A stretch of DNA of 39,934 bases, taken from positions 1-39,934 of the forward strand of contig JAUWNW010000012.1 of the NCBI GenBank assembly GCA_030612445.1, given 5' to 3'. The notes beneath the pieces are model-generated. The model had not been told where the DNA came from, did no database searches, and was given only the letters and a program-made list of their open reading frames with translations. This DNA comes from Candidatus Aminicenantota bacterium (GTDB taxonomy: Bacteria > Acidobacteriota > Aminicenantia > Aminicenantales > Aminicenantaceae). This document shows, piece after piece, positions 8,928 to 17,189 of the stretch; the stretch's first letter is position 1; each line of letters starts with the position of its first letter. The translations under genes were made by a program, and so were the position numbers.

Positions 8928-9940
8928 TATCCTTTTTGGTTAATAAAAGCAGGTTTAAATTTTGACAGTTCATTCTGAATTTTTCCCTGAATCTTATTTA
9001 CAACACAATCCCGAGCCAGCTTGACTGCATTTTTTATTGCAACAGGATTTGAGCGGCCATGTCCGATAATGCACACACCATTTAATCCTAGAAGATGCGC
9101 TCCGCCATACTCTGCGTAATCGACTTTTTTATATATTTTTCTTAAATGCCTTTTCATCAACAAATATCCGATCTTGGCAAATATATTCTTCATGATCTCA
9201 GTACGAGCCATGCGGGCAAAGTTATCAAATACTCCTTCGGTAGTTTTTAAAGCAATATTTCCAGTAAATCCGTCACTAATAATAACATCAGCTTTCCCAG
9301 AATATAGATCTTTTCCTTCAACATTCCCAATAAAATTTAACTGGGAAGCTTCCAGTCTTGCATATACTTCCCTGGTAAGGTCATTGCCTTTCCCTCCTTC
9401 TTCACCAATGCTCATAAGCGCAATTCTGGGGTTTTTTATATCCATAACATTTTTCATAAACACCTGGCCCATAATAGCAAACTGCACAAGGTGCCGAGGC
9501 TTGCAGTTAACATTGGCGCCCACATCTGTTAGGAGAGTTTTGCCCTTTAAAGAGGGAACCAATAGAGCCAAAGCCGGCCTTTCGACTCCATCCAGAGCTC
9601 CCAGTACTTTTCTGGAAATATAGACAACTGCTCCGGTATTTCCGGCGCTGACAAAAGCATTAGCTTCTCTCTCCTTAATGAGTTGAGTGCCAACCAGAAT
9701 CGATGATTTTTTCTTCTTTCTAAAGGAAAGCAATCCTTCTCCCATACCGATGGCCTCTGAGGCATTTACAATGCCGATCCTGGCATTGTTAAGATCAAAT
9801 TTGTTGATAGCATCTTGAATAATCGATTCATTACCCACCAGGACTATTTCCAAGTCAAATTCCCGGGAAGCAGCAAGAGCTCCAGCTACAATTACTTCTG
9901 GACCGAAGTCTCCTCCCATGGCATCAACAGCTACTTTCAT
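8927..9940 (-). CDS. plsX: Phosphate acyltransferase PlsX
   Basis: This 337-residue enzyme makes acyl-phosphate from acyl-ACP, the entry step to phospholipids. It shows MKVAVDAMGGDFGPEV at the N-terminus, FVSAGNTGAVV, LLTDVGANVNCKP and ISDGFTGNIALKTTEG, all PlsX signatures. An upstream in-frame start at 10078 would add 46 residues and overlap rpmF in another frame. I therefore chose the ATG at 9940, where the family begins. It lies 13 bases after rpmF. Confidence 0.95.
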   Translation of the reverse strand: MKVAVDAMGGDFGPEVIVAGALAASREFDLEIVLVGNESIIQDAINKFDLNNARIGIVNASEAIGMGEGLLSFRKKKKSSILVGTQLIKEREANAFVSAGNTGAVVYISRKVLGALDGVERPALALLVPSLKGKTLLTDVGANVNCKPRHLVQFAIMGQVFMKNVMDIKNPRIALMSIGEEGGKGNDLTREVYARLEASQLNFIGNVEGKDLYSGKADVIISDGFTGNIALKTTEGVFDNFARMARTEIMKNIFAKIGYLLMKRHLRKIYKKVDYAEYGGAHLLGLNGVCIIGHGRSNPVAIKNAVKLARDCVVNKIQGKIQNELSKFKPAFINQKG

Positions 9941-9953
9941 ACATGCCTCGGAT

Positions 9954-10136
9954 TTATTCTTCTCTCCCTTCTTGTACCTGACGCTCCTTATAATATCCGC
10001 AGTCAGGACAAGCTCGATGAGGCAGCTTTGGATTTCCGCAATTGGGACACAAGGAAAGGGAAGGAACCTCCAGGGCATGATGTGCCCTTCGTTTCATTGT
10101 TCTTGCATGAGAGTGTTTTCTTTTTGGATTAGCCAT
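9954..10136 (-). CDS. rpmF: Ribosomal protein bL32
   Basis: This 60-residue basic protein begins MANPKRKHSHARTMKRRAHHAL. It has the zinc-binding pairs CPNC and CPDC near residues 30-33 and 43-46, as in zinc-containing L32. The order yceD-rpmF-plsX-fab is widely conserved and links ribosome and membrane synthesis. Its start directly follows the stop of yceD. Confidence 0.96.
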   Translation of the reverse strand: MANPKRKHSHARTMKRRAHHALEVPSLSLCPNCGNPKLPHRACPDCGYYKERQVQEGREE

Positions 10137-10655
10137 TTATCTCTTATCTCTTAAAAATATCTTAAATTTATCCATGCGCGGGTCAGTTTCATTCGCCACG
10201 CAGGAACATTTTCCTTTTTTGACAATATTGCCACATACAGGACAGATTCCCTGACAATCAGGCGAACACAAAGGCCTTACCGGAAGGGCAAAATTCAACT
10301 GCTCCATGATAATTTTTTTTAAGTCAATCTTGCGGCTATGATAAAATAATTTCTTTACATCTTCTTCATCCAACTGCTCATTATTGATGTCCAACTCTTC
10401 AGGAAGATAGACAAGGTCAAATCCAGAATCAATCTTAAAATCAAAAGAGGACAAGCAGCGACAGCAAGTCAAGCTAATACAAGTCTTTATCTCGCCTTTA
10501 ATAAATATTTCGTCTCCGCTTTTTTTAATAAAAACATTCGTATGAACCGGATTCAGAAACTCAGCATCTTCTTCCAACAGTTCAACAGAAATAAATTCGT
10601 ACTGTTTGCTAACATTTAGCCCTTCCTGGGGCAATCTGTCTATTTCAATTAACAT
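10137..10655 (-). CDS. yceD: YceD/DUF177 family protein
   Basis: This 172-residue protein belongs to DUF177 (YceD), which is regularly encoded directly before rpmF and has been linked to 23S rRNA handling. It has the acidic middle region of the family and Cys clusters: CCRC in the middle, and SPDCQGICPVCG with CSC near the C-terminus, typical of clostridial and delta-type members. A longer frame starts at TTG 10667, but GAGG overlaps that codon and sits six bases before the ATG at 10655. I therefore take 10655 as the start. Confidence 0.9.
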   Translation of the reverse strand: MLIEIDRLPQEGLNVSKQYEFISVELLEEDAEFLNPVHTNVFIKKSGDEIFIKGEIKTCISLTCCRCLSSFDFKIDSGFDLVYLPEELDINNEQLDEEDVKKLFYHSRKIDLKKIIMEQLNFALPVRPLCSPDCQGICPVCGNIVKKGKCSCVANETDPRMDKFKIFLRDKR

Positions 10656-10680
10656 CTTATACCTCAAAAAAAGTTACTCT

Positions 10681-10708
10681 ATTATAACATCTTGCTTTCC
10701 TTTGTCAA
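10681..10708 (-). promoter_or_regulatory. Sigma-70 type promoter of the yceD-rpmF-plsX-fab operon
   Basis: On the minus strand a perfect TTGACA (complement of 10703-10708) and a perfect TATAAT (complement of 10681-10686) are separated by 16 bp. The ATG of yceD lies about 25 bases downstream of the -10. No other good promoter is seen before fabF. Confidence 0.85.
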
Positions 10709-10713
10709 TAAAC

Positions 10714-10908
10714 CCTGAACTATTCATAAAAATTGCCAATGATGTACTCAAAAAAAAGAATACCTAATTTTATCATTGGCACTTTTTACCTTTCAGGCGA
10801 GCCGATCTTACCGCATCTGCTTCGTTACAGGGCACTTGCGGTGAAGGACCACAGCTGCGCACCCTGTGCCTTGCATCTGCGACAACCTCGACTCGTGAAT
10901 AATTTAGG
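10714..10908 (-). mobile_element. Long MITE-like element, copy 5 (inverted)
   Basis: Read on the minus strand this starts CCTAAATTATTCACGAGTCG and ends TTTTTATGAATAGTTCAGG. Module B aligns well with 1088-1215, including CTTCACCGCAAG and GTAACGAAGCAGATGC. The inner palindrome is TGCCAATGAT (10734-10743) with ATCATTGGCA (10772-10781). This differs in sequence from the other copies but is again fully complementary. No matching 4-bp flanks were seen. Confidence 0.75.
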
Positions 10909-10968
10909 CAAGTTGACCTGATTCTTTTAGCCCATAGCCAAGTTCTGTGAACTTTATGCAAGCATATG

Positions 10969-10996
10969 TTGAATTAATTTTTGGAAGGAGTATAAT
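10969..10996 (+). promoter_or_regulatory. Promoter of the small conserved gene at 11025
   Basis: TTGAAT at 10969-10974 and TATAAT at 10991-10996 are separated by 16 bp. The predicted transcript would start about 22 bases before the ATG. Confidence 0.7.
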
Positions 10997-11024
10997 TGAG
11001 ATATCCAGCCGAGGAATCTTTAAC

Positions 11025-11276
11025 ATGTCAGGTTATAATACTGAAGTCAAACATAAAGAGAAGCTCTTTCATGTTCAGACCCAGGATAAAGGGCGCGGTG
11101 CTAATTATATAGAATCTACTATTTATAGATCAGGCAGAGTGCTTACATCAAAAAAATATTTTTATACTTCCCTCCTCAACTACAAAAATCTGGGAGAAAA
11201 AATCCAGCAGCTTATCAAAGAACAGCACAATGCAGTTATTAAAGAAATCAAGGAAGGGAAATTCGACCACCTTTAA
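11025..11276 (+). CDS. Small conserved hypothetical protein (MSGYNTEV family)
   Basis: This 83-residue protein begins MSGYNTEVKHKEKLFHVQTQDKG. It has a predicted beta-rich N-terminal half and a helical C-terminal half ending in EQHNAVIKEIKEGKFDHL. I recall similar short proteins with a FHVQTED-like motif in Acidobacteriota and related lineages, without known function. A longer frame starts at 10947, but the ATG at 11025 has GAGGAA eight bases upstream and lies properly behind a promoter, so I prefer it. There is no signal peptide, membrane segment or metal motif. Confidence 0.7.
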   Translation: MSGYNTEVKHKEKLFHVQTQDKGRGANYIESTIYRSGRVLTSKKYFYTSLLNYKNLGEKIQQLIKEQHNAVIKEIKEGKFDHL

Positions 11277-11383
11277 CCTAAATTTCATTATATACAAATC
11301 TTTTAAGATAACGTTTTACAATGCACATTTTACGGTTTTCCCATTTTCCATTTGCTATTTTCCGCTTTTTCCTAGCTACTGCA

Positions 11384-11516
11384 ACCTCGACTCGTGAATA
11401 ATCCAAATTCACCTGAATTTCATCTTTCAATTTGCTAATTTTTAACAATGAAGCAATTTACAATTTGCATTTTAGTTTATATTATATATATCAACATTTT
11501 TTATGAATAGTTCAGG
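11384..11516 (+). repeat. MITE-like ends upstream of polA, copy 6
   Basis: CCTCGACTCGTGAATAATCC (11384-11403) is an inverted module B end. From 11439 to 11516 there is a 78-bp block, ending TTTTTTATGAATAGTTCAGG, that aligns without gaps to 34944-35021 with only about five differences. A CCTGAATTTCAT at 11412 may be the left end of this copy. The element stops 11 bases before the polA start. The rest of the gap (11277-11383) is AT-rich with no feature seen. Confidence 0.65.
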
Positions 11517-11527
11517 TTAAAAACAAA

Positions 11528-14203
11528 TTGCAGAAAAAAAGATTATTTTTAATCGACGGCAATGCAATCCTTTACCGTTCCTACTATGCGATACGGCAGC
11601 TCGTAAATTCCAAAGGATTTGCTACCAATGCAATTTATGGATTTTTAACTACCCTAAAAAAACTTAATGATAAAGAGGAGATAAAATATCTTGGAATTGT
11701 ATTCGATACAAAAGCACCTACATTCCGGCACAAAATGTATTCTGACTATAAGGCCAACCGCAAACCAATGCCTGAAGACCTAGTCACACAGGTACCGGTT
11801 CTAAAAAAAGTATTACAGGCCCTTAACACCCCCTGTTTTGAAAAACCAGGCTTTGAAGCAGATGACATATTAGGAAGCCTGGCCGGTTTGGCTGAAAAAA
11901 AAGGGATACATACTGTAATAGTATCTTCTGATAAAGACTTATTTCAACTAGTCAATCCTTCAATTTCCATATTTAATCCAGCCAAAGATATTTATTTAAA
12001 TGCAAATGCAATTAAGGACTCCTTCGGAGCCTCTCCTTCCCAAGTCGTCGATGTCTTGACTCTATGGGGAGATCCCAGTGACAATATTCCGGGGATCCCC
12101 GGTATCGGGGAAAAGACTGCAAAAAAACTACTTTCCCAATTCGGTTCCTTGGATAATCTTACTCAAAATCTTAATCAGATAAAAAATCCCCGGGTAAAAA
12201 GACAAATAGAAGCAAACCTGGATCTGCTCAAGCTCAGCCGAAAACTGGCCACACTCAAGAAAGACATTAAGTTCAATTTTGAGCTGGAAGATTTCGCCAT
12301 AACAGAGCCAGATTACAAAATGTTGATCCCTTTACTGCAGGAGCTTGAATTCTCTTCCTTGATCTCCGCCTATATGAAAAAATTAGACGCCAGGGAAAAG
12401 AACTATACGACCATTCTTACAGAAGAAGATTTACAAAGGCTTGTTACTGACATCTCCAAAACAGGCTTCGTATCCCTGGATACAGAGACTGACAGTCCCT
12501 ACCCTAACCAGGCTCGATTGGTCGGCATGTCATTTGCTACTCGATCTGGTAAGGCTTACTACCTTCCTCTTAGGCATGATCACCCAGGAGCTCCAGCTCA
12601 AGTGCCCCTGAAAACCGCCCTTAGACGCCTAAAGCACGTCCTCGTTTCTCCCAAGATAAAAAAGATCGGGCAGAATATTAAATATGATTATATAGTCCTT
12701 AAAAAGGAGGGGATCACCCTCAAAGGGATCGATTTGGACACAATGCTCCTTTCCTACCTTACAGAGCCAAACTGGGGACAACATAATTTAAACCGGCTAT
12801 CTCTTAGATACCTTCATATCGACCCTATTCCCTATAATGAAATCGTGGGAAAAGGGAAAAATGAAGTTACCATGAATGCTGTTGAGATCGAGCGCGCAGC
12901 CCCCTATGCCTGCCAGGATGCTGACCTGGCCCTTCAGCTCAGCTCAATCCTCTGGCCGGGAGTAAAAGAACAAAACCTCGATAGCCTCTATCGAGAGCTT
13001 GAACTTCCACTTATTGAAGTCTTGGCCGACATGGAGATGTGGGGAATCAGCATAGACACAAAGGTGCTGGCCGCAATATCCGCTGAGTTAAAGGAACACA
13101 TAAACAGGCTTAAGAAAAAAATCTATGCACACAGCAGCGAGGAATTTAATCTTAACTCTCCCCAGCAGCTGGCTGAGATTCTTTTCGATAAATTAAAACT
13201 TCCGGCCTCAAAAAAGACAAAAAAAACCCGGGGATATTCAACTAATCTAGAGGTCCTTCAAAAATTAGCCAAAGACTATCCTATCGCCCAATATATGCTG
13301 GAATACCGAAAGCTCTCCAAGTTAAAATCCACCTATGCGGACTCCCTTCCTAAGCTTATCAATCCGGAAACAGGAAGGATTCATACCTCTTATAACCAAA
13401 CTGTTGCCGCCACCGGAAGACTTTCCAGCAGCAACCCGAATCTTCAAAACATTCCAGCCCGGGGATCTTGGGGGCCAAGATTCAGGCAGGCATTTATTCC
13501 GGAATCCGGCTATCTGTTTCTGTCAGCCGATTACTCTCAAATAGAACTTAGGGTTCTTGCTCATATGTCAGGGGACCCCACTCTAATTGAAAACTTCCGC
13601 CAAAACCGGGACATCCATCAGGAAACAGCCAATCAAGTTTTTCGTGAAAAATCATCCCTATTTGAAAACGAACTCAGACAGAGAGCCAAAATTATTAATT
13701 TCAGTATTATCTACGGCACTTCCGCTTTTTCTCTGGCGAAAGAACTAAACACCTCAAACTCGGAAGCTCAAAAATTCATTGACCTTTATTTTGAGAGATA
13801 TCCCAGAGTGCGAGAATATCTGGACAAATGTGTTAAGGATGCCGAAGAAAAAGGATACTCCGAAACCTTATTTGGAAGAAAACGGCAGGTCCCAGAGCTT
13901 AAACAAAAAAACAAACTCACCCGTCAAGCAGGACAACGCATCGCACTCAATACTCCCCTCCAGGGGACTGCGGCTGACTTGATAAAAAAAGCAATGATTG
14001 AAATCTGGCAGGAGATCAAGAGAAATCAACTGAAAACCAAAATGGTCCTGCAGGTCCATGACGAATTAGTCTTTGAAGTTCCGAAAACGGAATATGACAC
14101 AATCGAAGAAATGGTTCGGAAAAAAATGGAAAATGTTTTGCCCCTAAAGGTACCTCTTAAAGTACACATAGGATGGGGAGTTAATTGGGCCGACGCTAAG
14201 TGA
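11528..14203 (+). CDS. polA: DNA polymerase I
   Basis: This 891-residue protein has all three Pol I domains. The 5' nuclease domain covers about 1-290, with SSDKDLFQLV and GDPSDNIPGIPGIGEKTA. The 3'-5' proofreading domain covers about 300-490 and keeps its acidic residues: DTE at 318-320, the Asp in NIKYDY and YACQD. The polymerase domain covers about 500-891, with DYSQIELR at 668-675, RQRAKIINFSIIYG and VHDEL near the end. Proofreading is therefore probably active. The start is TTG; an in-frame TGA at 11504, inside the repeat end, excludes a longer protein. No good ribosome site precedes it beyond the CAGG of the repeat. Confidence 0.96.
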   Translation: MQKKRLFLIDGNAILYRSYYAIRQLVNSKGFATNAIYGFLTTLKKLNDKEEIKYLGIVFDTKAPTFRHKMYSDYKANRKPMPEDLVTQVPVLKKVLQALNTPCFEKPGFEADDILGSLAGLAEKKGIHTVIVSSDKDLFQLVNPSISIFNPAKDIYLNANAIKDSFGASPSQVVDVLTLWGDPSDNIPGIPGIGEKTAKKLLSQFGSLDNLTQNLNQIKNPRVKRQIEANLDLLKLSRKLATLKKDIKFNFELEDFAITEPDYKMLIPLLQELEFSSLISAYMKKLDAREKNYTTILTEEDLQRLVTDISKTGFVSLDTETDSPYPNQARLVGMSFATRSGKAYYLPLRHDHPGAPAQVPLKTALRRLKHVLVSPKIKKIGQNIKYDYIVLKKEGITLKGIDLDTMLLSYLTEPNWGQHNLNRLSLRYLHIDPIPYNEIVGKGKNEVTMNAVEIERAAPYACQDADLALQLSSILWPGVKEQNLDSLYRELELPLIEVLADMEMWGISIDTKVLAAISAELKEHINRLKKKIYAHSSEEFNLNSPQQLAEILFDKLKLPASKKTKKTRGYSTNLEVLQKLAKDYPIAQYMLEYRKLSKLKSTYADSLPKLINPETGRIHTSYNQTVAATGRLSSSNPNLQNIPARGSWGPRFRQAFIPESGYLFLSADYSQIELRVLAHMSGDPTLIENFRQNRDIHQETANQVFREKSSLFENELRQRAKIINFSIIYGTSAFSLAKELNTSNSEAQKFIDLYFERYPRVREYLDKCVKDAEEKGYSETLFGRKRQVPELKQKNKLTRQAGQRIALNTPLQGTAADLIKKAMIEIWQEIKRNQLKTKMVLQVHDELVFEVPKTEYDTIEEMVRKKMENVLPLKVPLKVHIGWGVNWADAK

Positions 14204-14244
14204 TAATTCAGGTGCATAATCCAGGTTGTTAACCTAGATTATTC
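14204..14244 (+). repeat. Head-to-head remnants of repeat ends between convergent genes
   Basis: ATAATTCAGG (14204-14213), CATAATCCAGG (14215-14225) and CCTAGATTATTC (14233-14244) are ends of the repeat family. The last two form a 10-bp inverted repeat with one mismatch. It lies between the convergent polA and GNAT-like genes and could act as a transcriptional stop for both, though there is no long T run. Confidence 0.5.
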
Positions 14245-15369
14245 TTATAACTGTTTTTGGTATACCCGGAAGCGCTTGTAAATCACCCCTCCCATCTTTT
14301 CCATCTCCGCCCGAACTTTGGTATTCGTTTCCATTTCATGGTGGGTATCAATCAATTCCAAGCCAGCCTTATGGGCAGACATAAGCATCTTTACTCCCAT
14401 CAAAACATCCAAGCCGCGGCCGCGGTATTTCTCTTTAACCGCTCCTAGTAATAAATCCAGCTGCTTTGTTTTTTTTGCCGCCCGCATGACCCGGAATATC
14501 CCAAAAGGGAGAAGCCTTCCCCTGGCTTTACGTACTCCTTCTGCAAAATTAGGCATCCCTACAATAAAAGCTACAATTTCATCCCCTCTTTTAACTCCTT
14601 TAACAAACCTTGGGTCAAGAAGAGGCAAGTACCGTTTGGCCAAATCCTGCATCTCTTCTTCTTCCAGGGGGGTATATCCATAAATATCACCTTGAGAGTA
14701 ACACTCATTCATTAACTTCAGAACCGGTGTAATCCAGGGCTTCAGTTCTGCCCGTTTCCTAAATTCTATAACCTCAAACGATCCTTTTCGCATAATCCTC
14801 TCATAGATCTTTTTGTAAAACTCGGGAAACTCTTTAGGAATAGCGAGTTTATAGACAAAATAATCGATATCTTTGCTATAGCCCTGTTTTTCTACCAGAC
14901 CCGGCAGCCATGCAAAGTTATAATACCCTGGAATAGTCACAGGACTCTCAAAACCTTCAATAAGGAAACCCTCGGGATCCTGGTCAGTAAATCCATAAGG
15001 GCCCACGATTTTTTCCATTTTGTTATCCCGGGCCCAACTTTCAATACTACTCAGAAGTGCTTTCACTGTTTCTTCGTCTTCCCAAGTTTCCAAATAACCA
15101 AATCGAGCTGTTTTCTCATTTCTAAACTGGTTGTACCGCTGGTTAATGATTCCCATAATACGGCCGATTATTTTATTGCCGCTATAAGCCAGCAAAAGCT
15201 TAGTATCACAGTATTTAAAACCCTTGTTTTTCTTGGAGTTAAAATACTTTTTTTCATCCATATAAATCGGATGTACCCAACTAGGATGATCTTTATGGAT
15301 TTTTTCCGGCAGATAGATAAACTTTTTTAGCTCTTTTTTGTTTTTTACTTCTTTAAGAGTAACTTTCAT
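14245..15369 (-). CDS. GNAT-fold acetyltransferase-like protein
   Basis: This is a 374-residue protein. The N-terminal part has the pattern of a large, poorly characterised GNAT-related family: FIYLPEKIHKDHPSWVHPIYMDEKKYFN, then GRIMGIINQRYN and a GPYGFTDQDPEGFLIEGF block. The C-terminal part has KEKYRGRGLDVLMGVKM, similar to an acetyl-CoA binding loop. Substrate unknown. A longer frame reaches 15501, but the ATG at 15369 has GGGGAT upstream and matches the family N-terminus. The stop is next to a repeat remnant. Confidence 0.75.
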   Translation of the reverse strand: MKVTLKEVKNKKELKKFIYLPEKIHKDHPSWVHPIYMDEKKYFNSKKNKGFKYCDTKLLLAYSGNKIIGRIMGIINQRYNQFRNEKTARFGYLETWEDEETVKALLSSIESWARDNKMEKIVGPYGFTDQDPEGFLIEGFESPVTIPGYYNFAWLPGLVEKQGYSKDIDYFVYKLAIPKEFPEFYKKIYERIMRKGSFEVIEFRKRAELKPWITPVLKLMNECYSQGDIYGYTPLEEEEMQDLAKRYLPLLDPRFVKGVKRGDEIVAFIVGMPNFAEGVRKARGRLLPFGIFRVMRAAKKTKQLDLLLGAVKEKYRGRGLDVLMGVKMLMSAHKAGLELIDTHHEMETNTKVRAEMEKMGGVIYKRFRVYQKQL

Positions 15370-15508
15370 TCTAAATCCCCGATAATTTCCAAAGTATTTT
15401 ATTAATATATTACAGCACTTTAAGATAAAATACAAAGCTTTATTATTATCGTCATGGCCACGTTTTGTTTTTTCAGGAGTTCCCCCAAAATTTCCGTTCA
15501 TTTTCGTA

Positions 15509-15537
15509 TAAACATAAGTTTTTCAGCAATTTATAAT
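15509..15537 (+). promoter_or_regulatory. Possible promoter upstream of the structured element
   Basis: TAAACA (15509-15514) and TATAAT (15532-15537) are separated by 17 bp. It would transcribe the palindromic region at 15602-15752. The -35 match is only four of six. Confidence 0.35.
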
Positions 15538-15601
15538 AAATAATAAGTGGGAAGTTATTTTTTTAAGGAAAGGCGCTAAAAAGCATAAGCTCAAGAGCGG
15601 G

Positions 15602-15752
15602 CCTGGATACTGGTAAATCCCAGAGAAAGCCATCCGCAACAACGCGGGCCTGGTTCCTCGAGAGAATCTCGAGGAGAGCGTTGTGAGGACAGGAAGGGAT
15701 TTTCCCGCTGGGGGAAATCCCTGTCTTTAGCAGGGACTTACCCGTATTCAGG
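15602..15752. repeat. Structured palindromic element: second repeat family or structured RNA
   Basis: This GC-rich 151-bp region in the 15370-15869 gap is closed by a 16-bp stem (15601-15616 with 15738-15753, one mismatch). Inside are ACAACGC/GCGTTGT, a perfect CCTCGAGA/TCTCGAGG hairpin (15656-15674), and GACAG plus GGGATTT/AAATCCC (15688-15725). The ends, CCTGGAT and ATTCAGG, resemble those of the MITE-like family. The reverse-strand segment GGTAAGTCCCT..AAAGAC.GGGATTT recurs at 34662-34692 with 27 of 31 bases equal, which favours a repeat over a unique RNA gene. I recognise no riboswitch, 6S, SRP or RNase P signature. Confidence 0.6.
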
Positions 15753-15806
15753 CTTTACATCACCTGTAAGTTTAAAAAATTGGGGGAACTCTGGTTGTTT
15801 TATATA

Positions 15807-15836
15807 TTGACAAAGGCAGCCTAGAATTAATACACT
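15807..15836 (+). promoter_or_regulatory. Probable promoter of the rnf operon
   Basis: A perfect TTGACA (15807-15812) is followed after 18 bp by TACACT (15831-15836), four of six matches to TATAAT. It lies 34 bases before the rnfC start and behind the palindromic element, so rnf need not depend on read-through of that element. Confidence 0.55.
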
Positions 15837-15869
15837 TAGGAGTTAAAATTTCACTCTGTTTATATAATA

Positions 15870-17189
15870 ATGAAAACGAAGACGTTTCATAATGGTATAC
15901 ATCCGCAGGAATTAAAGGAAGCAACCAGCAATAAATCTCTGCAACCGCTTCCAGCTCCAGAAAAAGTAATCATACCCTTACATCAGCATTTTGGCAGCCC
16001 CGCTGAACCTCTCGTCAAAAAAGGAGATGAAGTCCTTATGGGGCAAAAGATCGGAGAGAGCAAATCGTTTTTTTCCGCCTGTGTTCATGCCAGTGTCTCC
16101 GGAAAAGTGATTAAAATAGAAAATTACAATCACCCGTTGGGCAATCCTGTTCCTGCAGTTATAATTTCCAATGACGGCGAGGATCGCATTTTTCCTGATA
16201 TCAAAGAGCACAAAGATCCTTTGTCATTAAATCCGGAAAAAATCCGCCAAATAGTCAAAGATGCTGGCATTGTCGGGCTCGGTGGAGCAGCGTTCCCTAC
16301 TGCAGTAAAGCTGTCTCCTCCCAAAGACAAACCTATTGACACGATCATAATCAACGGATGTGAGTGCGAACCGGTGCTTACAGCCGACCACCGGCTGATG
16401 CTGGAATATCCCGATGATATTATTAAAGGAGCAGAGCTGGTTCGGATTGCCACCGGCGCAGAAAAAATTATTCTCGGTATTGAAAATAACAAACAAGATG
16501 TTTACAAACTCTTACAGAAGAAAAATTATGCTTTTCCTCTGGAAATCTCGCTGTTAAAAACAAAATATCCCCAAGGCGCTGAGAAAAACCTCATCTCTGC
16601 CCTGCTAAAACGGGCAGTGCCCAGAGGAGGGCTTCCTTTTGATGTGGGAGTAGTAGTGCAGAATGTCGGTACTGTCAAAGCGATCTGGGATGCTGTAGCC
16701 GCGGGAAAACCCCTTTATGAGAGAGCCCTGACTGTGTCCGGAGCCGGAATCACTTCCCCAAAAAATTTAATAGTCCGGATAGGGTCTCTTTTTCAAAATG
16801 CTATCGACTATTGCGGTGGTTTGCAGGATGGCGCAAATATTCTAGTCATGGGCGGGCCTATGATGGGCCTTGCCCAGGGGACAGCCGATGTTCCGGTTAT
16901 TAAAGGAACTTCCGGTATCCTGGCCTGGGCTGAGCCGGAGCAGATAACCGAATATAACTGCATAAGCTGCGGCCGATGTGTCAGTTATTGCCCCATGGGC
17001 TTAGTCCCTACCCAGCTTATGAAATACAGTAAATTAGGCTATCTGTCCGAAGCGGAAAGCCGGGGCATTATGGATTGTGTGGAATGCGGCTCCTGCCAGT
17101 ATTCCTGCCCGGCCGGGATTCCCCTGGTTCACTGGCTAAGAGTGGGAAAGCATAAAATCACTGACTTAAAGAGAAAAAAGAGCGCCTGA
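15870..17189 (+). CDS. rnfC: Ion-translocating ferredoxin:NAD+ oxidoreductase subunit C
   Basis: This 439-residue protein is the peripheral NADH-side subunit of the Rnf complex. It begins with the family motif TFHNGIHPQELK. It has the flavin/NADH-binding block GLGGAAFPTAVKL near 136-148 and INGCECEPVL at 161-170. Two [4Fe-4S] motifs are complete: Cys364, 367, 370, 374 and Cys403, 406, 409, 413. It is first in the operon rnfCDGEAB. The ATG has only a weak ribosome site; an AGGAG lies about 30 bases upstream with no in-frame start near it. Confidence 0.95.
   Translation: MKTKTFHNGIHPQELKEATSNKSLQPLPAPEKVIIPLHQHFGSPAEPLVKKGDEVLMGQKIGESKSFFSACVHASVSGKVIKIENYNHPLGNPVPAVIISNDGEDRIFPDIKEHKDPLSLNPEKIRQIVKDAGIVGLGGAAFPTAVKLSPPKDKPIDTIIINGCECEPVLTADHRLMLEYPDDIIKGAELVRIATGAEKIILGIENNKQDVYKLLQKKNYAFPLEISLLKTKYPQGAEKNLISALLKRAVPRGGLPFDVGVVVQNVGTVKAIWDAVAAGKPLYERALTVSGAGITSPKNLIVRIGSLFQNAIDYCGGLQDGANILVMGGPMMGLAQGTADVPVIKGTSGILAWAEPEQITEYNCISCGRCVSYCPMGLVPTQLMKYSKLGYLSEAESRGIMDCVECGSCQYSCPAGIPLVHWLRVGKHKITDLKRKKSA

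Noticed and set aside
10773-10961. Short minus-strand frame in the spacer upstream of the small conserved gene
   Set aside because: It is made from repeat module B and recurs only because the repeat recurs.
15602-15752. Assignment as cobalamin, glycine, c-di-GMP or SAM riboswitch, 6S, SRP or RNase P RNA
   Set aside because: The conserved boxes of these families are absent, and part of the sequence recurs at 34652-34706. I left it as an unassigned structured element.
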